20,365 bases of DNA, taken from assembly GCA_027325115.1 (NCBI GenBank), contig DAHWFG010000485.1:1-20365 (forward strand), in the 5' to 3' direction. The notes beneath the pieces are model-generated. The model worked only from the letters and a program-made list of their open reading frames with translations. It made no database searches and had not been told where the DNA came from. Each line of letters begins with the position of its first letter. Within the stretch, counting starts at the first letter, position 1. A program made the position numbers and the translations under genes. Below are positions 16,456 through 20,365 of this stretch, one piece after another. This DNA is from JAKBCQ01 sp021807585 (GTDB lineage: Bacteria > Planctomycetota > Planctomycetia > Isosphaerales > Isosphaeraceae).

Positions 16456-17883
16456 TCAACGCTTGTAAGAAGAAACTCCGTGCTTCACATTCTTATTCAA
16501 TTTGTTATGCGTATGCAGCCCCTCCAGGATGAACTCCGCGGCGCTCGCGTGGAGCGCGGGCCTCGCGGCGGGTTCGACGACTTCGGGCGAAATCTTCTTC
16601 GCCAACTCCTCGGCCTTTTTGAGCAATCCGGGAACCTTCTCGACGCGTTTGAGCAGCTCCGCCGCGGGAATCGTATCGCCGATCTCGATCGCCAAACCCG
16701 ATTCGAACGCCTCGACCGCCGAACGAAATTCGCGTGCGTCGCAATATTGTGTGAAAACATTTTTGACCGCCTCGGCGACGATTCGCTCGACGAGTTTGTC
16801 CTCCTGTCCTTCGTCCTCGGCCATAACGAGCTCGATCTTACCGCGCGAACTCGCCGACATGTGCGCCATGTCCGACACCCGTGGCACGATCCACGACTCG
16901 CCGTTCTGAATCGCCCGCCGCTCGGCGTTCGAGACGACGTTCTCCAAATTGGCGATCGACATCCGCACCGAAACCCCCGACTGCTGATTGACGTGCGGCG
17001 ACGTACGAGCCAGCCGCGACGTCTCCTCGACGACCTCTTTCACATAGGCTGGTATCGCGATCCGACCGCCGTCGCGTTCGAGCCACGCGTTTTGATCGTT
17101 GATTTTCACGCCGAGCTCGCGAGTCAGCGGGTAATGCGTGCGGACGACCGAGCCGATCCGATCCTTGAGCGGAGTGACGATCCGCCCTCGATTCGTATAA
17201 TCCTCGGGATTCGCCGAAAAAACCATGCAGAGGTCAAGATTTAAACGGACGGGAAAGCCTCGAATCTGAACGTCGCGTTCTTCGAGCACGTTGAACAGGC
17301 CGACCTGGATCTTGGGGGAAAGATCGGGGAGTTCGTTCATGCAAAAGACGCCGCGATTGGCGCGGGGGATCAGCCCGAAGTGCATCGCGAGTTCGCTCGA
17401 GAGGTATCTTCCCTCGGCGTGCTTAATCATATCAATTTCGCCGATCAGATCGGCGATTGTGACGTCGGGCGTGGCGAGTTTTTCTTGATAGCGTTCGTCG
17501 CGGCCCACCCACGCGATTGGTGTATTATCTTTGAGCGTGTTGATTTTATCACGCGATTCGCGTGAGATGGGGGCGTAGGGATGATCGTTAACTTCGGAAC
17601 CCTCGACGATCGGGATCGCGTCGTCGAGCAGTTTGACGAGACCTCGCAGCATGCGCGTTTTGGCCTGGCCTCGGAGCCCCAAAAAAAGCATGTCGTGGCG
17701 CGAGAGGATGGCGTTTTGGATTTGCGGAAAGACGGTTTCCTCGTAACCGAGGATTTCTGGAAAGAGGTTTTCGCCTTTTTTGAGCTTGGCGATCAAGTTC
17801 CTCCGCATCTCGTTTTTAACCGATTCGAGCGGATATCCGCTCGCTTTCAATTCGCCGAGCGTCTGGGGTCGATCCTGGGCCAC
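16456..17883 (-). CDS. MoxR/ChlI-like AAA+ ATPase
   Basis: A 475-residue AAA+ ATPase of the Mg-chelatase/MoxR clade, expected to form a ring that remodels a client with its vWA partner, encoded next. Walker A is GLRGQAKT (69-76, Lys75). Walker B reads GVFCMNE (178-184), with Asn183 where Asp is usual and Glu184 kept. Sensor 1 is Asn225 in VFSANPEDYTNRGRI, the arginine finger is probably Arg242 in LKDRIGS, and sensor 2 is Arg307 in GVSVRMSIAN. The insert DLIGEIDMIKH...RYLSSELAMHFGLIPRANRG matches the helix-2 insert region of this clade. Residues 400-475 form a charged helical tail. It begins with GTG (CAC on the plus strand at 17881-17883), with TTGGAG about eight bases before it. It is the first gene of a two-gene minus-strand operon. 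Confidence 0.92.
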   Translation of the reverse strand: MAQDRPQTLGELKASGYPLESVKNEMRRNLIAKLKKGENLFPEILGYEETVFPQIQNAILSRHDMLFLGLRGQAKTRMLRGLVKLLDDAIPIVEGSEVNDHPYAPISRESRDKINTLKDNTPIAWVGRDERYQEKLATPDVTIADLIGEIDMIKHAEGRYLSSELAMHFGLIPRANRGVFCMNELPDLSPKIQVGLFNVLEERDVQIRGFPVRLNLDLCMVFSANPEDYTNRGRIVTPLKDRIGSVVRTHYPLTRELGVKINDQNAWLERDGGRIAIPAYVKEVVEETSRLARTSPHVNQQSGVSVRMSIANLENVVSNAERRAIQNGESWIVPRVSDMAHMSASSRGKIELVMAEDEGQEDKLVERIVAEAVKNVFTQYCDAREFRSAVEAFESGLAIEIGDTIPAAELLKRVEKVPGLLKKAEELAKKISPEVVEPAARPALHASAAEFILEGLHTHNKLNKNVKHGVSSYKR

Positions 17884-18203
17884 GAATGAACTCCAATTCC
17901 AGATGAGTACTTGGTTTATGTCGTGTTTAACGTTCGTTTGGCTCCGGAACCGAATCCGGTATACAACCGAGAGTCCATAAAATCGTAGACGTCGCGGCGG
18001 CGATCGTCAACGCGGGGAGGGTCGATCGGTTTCGGTCGAGATGATCCGTTGATCGCACCGAGAGACCTCCGGGAAGGCCGCGGCTTCACGACTTTTGGTC
18101 TTTGAGATGTTATGATGATCGCGGTTTGGTATGGACACAGCATTTGAAGATTCTTTTGTCCCTGGATCAGTACAGAGGAAGCGATCGGAGACCTTAAATA
18201 TAT
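17884..18203. other. Divergent intergenic region between the MoxR and methyltransferase genes
   Basis: These 320 bases separate two divergently transcribed genes and must hold both promoters, but no clear -35/-10 pair stands out. A short minus-strand frame (17916-18143) is rich in Arg, Pro and Ser, lacks a helix-turn-helix pattern and looks like chance. I see no controller (C) protein gene of the kind found beside PvuII-type systems. An AT-rich run ends right at the methyltransferase ATG. Confidence 0.5.
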
Positions 18204-19184
18204 ATGAATGAATACTTGTATGAAACATCGTTCGGCAAAGCCTACGTAGACGATTCACTCAAGTTTATGAGCACCCTCACGACCGGCGGCGTCAATCTTA
18301 TTATGACGTCGCCGCCGTATGCGCTTCATTTCAAAAAGGAATACGGCAACGCCGATCAGGGCGATTACATCAAATGGTTCATGCCCTTCGCCGCCGAGAT
18401 GCATCGCATCTTGGCCGACGACGGCAGTTTCGTTCTCGATATCGGCGGCGCCTGGACGCCTGGCAGGCCGACTCGGTCGCTCTATCATTTTGAATTGTTG
18501 ATCGCGCTTTGCAAGGAGGCTGGTTTTCATCTGGCGCAAGAATTCTTTTGGTACAACCCGGCCAAGCTCCCTTCGCCCGCCGAGTGGGTGAATGTTCGCA
18601 AAAATCGAGTCAAGGATTCGGTCGAATGTGTTTGGTGGCTTTCGAAATCATCTTGGCCGAAAGCCGATAACCAGAAAGTTCTTCAAGAATACAGCCCCGA
18701 TATGAAACGGTTGCTTAAGCGCGGATATACGGCGAAAGTGCGGCCGTCGGGGCATATCATCACCAAAAAGTTCATCGACCGCGGCGGCTCAATTCCTGGC
18801 AATATAATCATATGCGGTAATAACGACGCCAACGGCCATTATCTCGAGCGTTGCAAAGAGACGGGCGTCAAACCGCATCCCGCGCGATTTCCGATCCAGT
18901 TGCCGCTTTTCTTCATCCGATTCCTCACCGATCCCGGCGATCTTGTGATCGATCCGTTCGCCGGAAGCAATACGACCGGCGAGGCGTGCGAGGAATTGGA
19001 GCGAAAATGGATCGCCGTCGAGCTCAATTCCGAATATCTCGATGCCGGCCGGTATCGCTTTGAGCCGCATGAAAGACAGAACGACGAAGGAGCGGAGCGG
19101 GAGCGAGATCAGGCCGAGGCCGTTCCGACCCGAGGCGGGAAGAATCGTCGCTTCAAGAAGGGTGAACCGTTGTTATTCGATTGA
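18204..19184 (+). CDS. M.PvuII-like DNA (cytosine-N4) methyltransferase
   Basis: A 326-residue S-adenosylmethionine-dependent DNA methyltransferase. The catalytic motif IV is TSPPYAL (35-41), close to the start, and the cofactor-binding motif I is DPFAGSNTTGEA (about 251-262) near the end: the beta-type order of M.PvuII. From memory of M.PvuII, the match runs along the whole chain: FKKEYGNADQGDYIKWF, DDGSFVLDIGGAW, LPSPAEWVNVRKNRVKDSVECVWWLSKS, RPSGHIITKKF, NGHYLERCKETGVKPHPARFPIQLPLFFIRFLT and FEPHERQ. N4-cytosine methylation and a CAGCTG target are therefore plausible but inferred. A GGAG lies 13 bases before the ATG, long spacing. No restriction or controller gene is seen on either side within the window. 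The C-terminal 40 residues are charged and family-atypical. Confidence 0.93.
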   Translation: MNEYLYETSFGKAYVDDSLKFMSTLTTGGVNLIMTSPPYALHFKKEYGNADQGDYIKWFMPFAAEMHRILADDGSFVLDIGGAWTPGRPTRSLYHFELLIALCKEAGFHLAQEFFWYNPAKLPSPAEWVNVRKNRVKDSVECVWWLSKSSWPKADNQKVLQEYSPDMKRLLKRGYTAKVRPSGHIITKKFIDRGGSIPGNIIICGNNDANGHYLERCKETGVKPHPARFPIQLPLFFIRFLTDPGDLVIDPFAGSNTTGEACEELERKWIAVELNSEYLDAGRYRFEPHERQNDEGAERERDQAEAVPTRGGKNRRFKKGEPLLFD

Positions 19185-19470
19185 TGTGATCGTCAATTCC
19201 TCACTTCGATACTGAATGACGGCATCATCATGATTGTCTCAACCGCAGTCACTCCATGCTTGACTAATTGCTTGTTTCTGCAATACATATTGTTGAATAC
19301 CCAAGACAGGAATGAAAGGAGGAACGCGATAACTGATCCGAAACGCGGGGCTATTTGCAATCACATCAATCGAATCGGAACCTTAAAACTACCAATACAT
19401 ATAACCTCATTTTCTTGCTGATCGAGATTCCTAACCCTGTGCATGGCGCGAATGCCTGACCGCTAACACG
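19185..19470. other. Gene-poor AT-richer stretch downstream of the methyltransferase
   Basis: These 286 bases are less GC-rich than the rest of the window and lose its codon bias. A plus-strand frame at 19230-19421 has no recognisable motif. I see no RNA gene, repeat or terminator with T-run. Confidence 0.4.
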
Positions 19471-19950
19471 TCATTTACTCCAGATGATCTTCCTGACTGA
19501 TTCGCTGACGATATCTACAAGAACGTCACGAATTGCAGCAGAGATTGGCTTTGCAACCTTCGTCATAGCCATCTTGAAGCGACTGGCAGCGACTTGGGAA
19601 GCCGTCGTATCACATATCATATCGTCCAAATCTCTTTTGAACTCGGCAACCTACTCCTCATTCGCCCCGCTTTCGAAGAACAGATCCAGCACGTCCTGCT
19701 ACTTACGCTCAGTCCCGGGGAAGGGCTTGCCGCAATAGTTGCAATGAAGAGGAGGGACGTACTTCGAAGTTGTCATCGATCCCCAAAAATAGCCTCGAAT
19801 TGGTTTATTGCATGCAGGACAGGAAGTGATTGTGGGTTGACTACACTTATCACAGAATGATTTATTGACCTCAGGCATACGATATGAGGTAGCATTCGCA
19901 ACGTGTCCATTCATGCAAACCTGAGCGACATCGCAGCCTTCCTGCTTCTG
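19471..19950 (-). pseudogene. Decayed DUF2321 zinc-ribbon gene with two in-frame TAG codons
   Basis: The minus strand encodes, in one unbroken frame, the landmarks of DUF2321: DVAQVCMNGHV, FCDKCSQPTITSCPACNKPIRGY, PLHCNYCGKPFPGTERK, and the C-terminal SQVAASRFKMAMTKVAK...DVLVDIVSESVRKIIW. Four CxxC-type cysteine pairs or knuckles suggest zinc binding; function is unknown. Two TAG codons interrupt it, at 19699-19701 and 19651-19653, and the frame continues correctly through both to TGA at 19471-19473. The family N-terminus (YDxAQ) lies upstream of the first available ATG (19914), where no start codon exists and an in-frame TGA stands at 19951-19953, so the original start was probably lost. This is most simply a pseudogene. 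A short protein from 19914 to 19699 could still be made; TAG readthrough is a remote alternative. Confidence 0.75.
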
Positions 19951-20333
19951 TCAGGTGCTAAATCTCTCGAACTACTCTGCCAACCGCCGAACAGATTGCG
20001 TTCCATCGATGACGCTCCTGAAGCAGCTAAGCGATATCGTGGTACTTCTATTACCACGATCACGAATAAACGATACCAGATCCCATTGCGCGTTACACTA
20101 TGGCTATGCTATCCATTATCAGAACCCATGACAATGCTTATCAAACAACTTTCAAATCAAGCGGTCCTTCCCCACCTCCGCTTTTCCAGCTCAACTCCCC
20201 GGTTTCATCTTGGCTGTTAAGATTCCAACCGTTAGAATCTACCATGCGGCAGAAATCGGATGCAGGTCTTGAGACAAACTAAGAAAAAAGGCCACCAACC
20301 GATTTGATGTAAGAGCTCACTCAATAACTGCTT
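19951..20333. other. Gene-poor stretch before the tRNA
   Basis: About 380 bases with no supported gene on either strand. A plus-strand frame at 19903-20220 overlaps the pseudogene and has no family features. The only structure I see is the hairpin at 20036-20060. Confidence 0.4.
20036..20060. repeat. 9-bp perfect inverted repeat (hairpin)
   Basis: ATCGTGGTA (20036-20044) pairs with TACCACGAT (20052-20060) around the 7-base loop CTTCTAT. No T-run follows on either strand, so it is not an intrinsic terminator. It could be a protein-binding palindrome or a relic of a mobile element end. Confidence 0.5.
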
Positions 20334-20365
20334 GCGGGTGTAATTCAGTGGTAGAATGCCAGCTT
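20334..20365 (+). tRNA. tRNA-Gly, 5' part, cut by the window end
   Basis: The last 32 bases read as the 5' half of a tRNA: acceptor strand GCGGGTG (20334-20340), TA, a D-arm ATTC-AGTGGTA-GAAT with a four-pair stem, base 26, then the 5' anticodon stem CCAGC and loop bases TT. The GCGGGTGTA...TTCA.TGGTAGAA body is typical of bacterial tRNA-Gly. The anticodon itself lies beyond the end; T at position 32 would fit GCC or CCC better than TCC. Confidence 0.8.

Noticed and set aside
17916..18143. Short minus-strand frame as a restriction controller (C) protein next to the methyltransferase
   Set aside because: Rich in Arg, Pro and Ser with no helix-turn-helix pattern; no C-box-like repeats seen upstream of the methyltransferase.
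19903..20220. Plus-strand frame of 105 residues near the right end
   Set aside because: No family features, overlaps the DUF2321 remnant on the other strand, no ribosome site, and lies in visibly non-coding sequence.
1..20365. Avoidance of CAGCTG (PvuII site) as evidence of past restriction
   Set aside because: I found no CAGCTG by eye, but AGCTG itself is rare here because of codon preference, so the absence is not clearly significant; a count against shuffled genes would be needed.
1..20365. CRISPR arrays, insertion sequences or integrase genes
   Set aside because: I saw no regularly spaced direct repeats, transposase or integrase motifs anywhere in the window.

Overview
The window looks like a chromosomal piece of a member of the Planctomycetota, or a close relative. 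I infer this from the mix of genes: Tat-exported secondary-metabolism proteins, an S46 peptidase, several Hsp70/vWA/FHA proteins and a MoxR-vWA pair. The bulk is GC-rich with a strong preference for C/G at third codon positions and very frequent GATCG words. That bias creates many long antisense open frames, which I treated as shadows. The taxonomic call rests on gene content and style, not on a marker phylogeny.

Layout. (1) 4-2100: secreted S46 dipeptidyl-peptidase, followed by a strong hairpin (2108-2144). (2) 2232-2723: small polytopic membrane protein of unknown role. (3) 2955-7729: a three-gene plus-strand cluster made of an Hsp70 without the C-terminal lid, an Hsp70 fused to a C-terminal von Willebrand A domain, and a polytopic membrane protein ending in an atypical FHA domain. 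The second and third genes overlap by 4 nt. (4) 7932-12112: gatC, gatA and gatB for the tRNA amidotransferase. Between gatA and gatB sits a tightly overlapping pair of small, less GC-rich genes, a HEPN-like protein and an unknown partner. (5) 12233-14885: a Tat-exported sugar-phosphate isomerase/epimerase-like protein (plus strand), then on the minus strand a membrane-anchored cupin and a Tat-exported DUF3500 protein. (6) 15269-17883, minus strand: a MoxR-like AAA+ ATPase followed by its vWA partner. (7) 18204-19184: a solitary DNA methyltransferase that closely resembles M.PvuII (N4-cytosine type). (8) 19185-20365: an AT-richer, gene-poor stretch holding a decayed DUF2321 zinc-ribbon gene with two in-frame TAG codons and no usable upstream start, a 9-bp hairpin, and at the very end the 5' part of a tRNA-Gly.

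How the genes may work together. GatCAB converts misacylated Glu-tRNA(Gln)/Asp-tRNA(Asn); the inserted pair would be co-expressed with it. The Hsp70/Hsp70-vWA/FHA cluster has the parts of a membrane-linked chaperone or sensing assembly: ATP-driven clamp, metal-dependent adhesion domain, membrane-tethered forkhead-associated domain. It is the best candidate here for an undescribed system. The MoxR-vWA pair is a second, independent ATPase/vWA module of the chelatase/chaperone type. The right end, with a solitary methyltransferase, a pseudogene, an AT-rich stretch and a tRNA, looks like a variable or horizontally acquired segment in decay.
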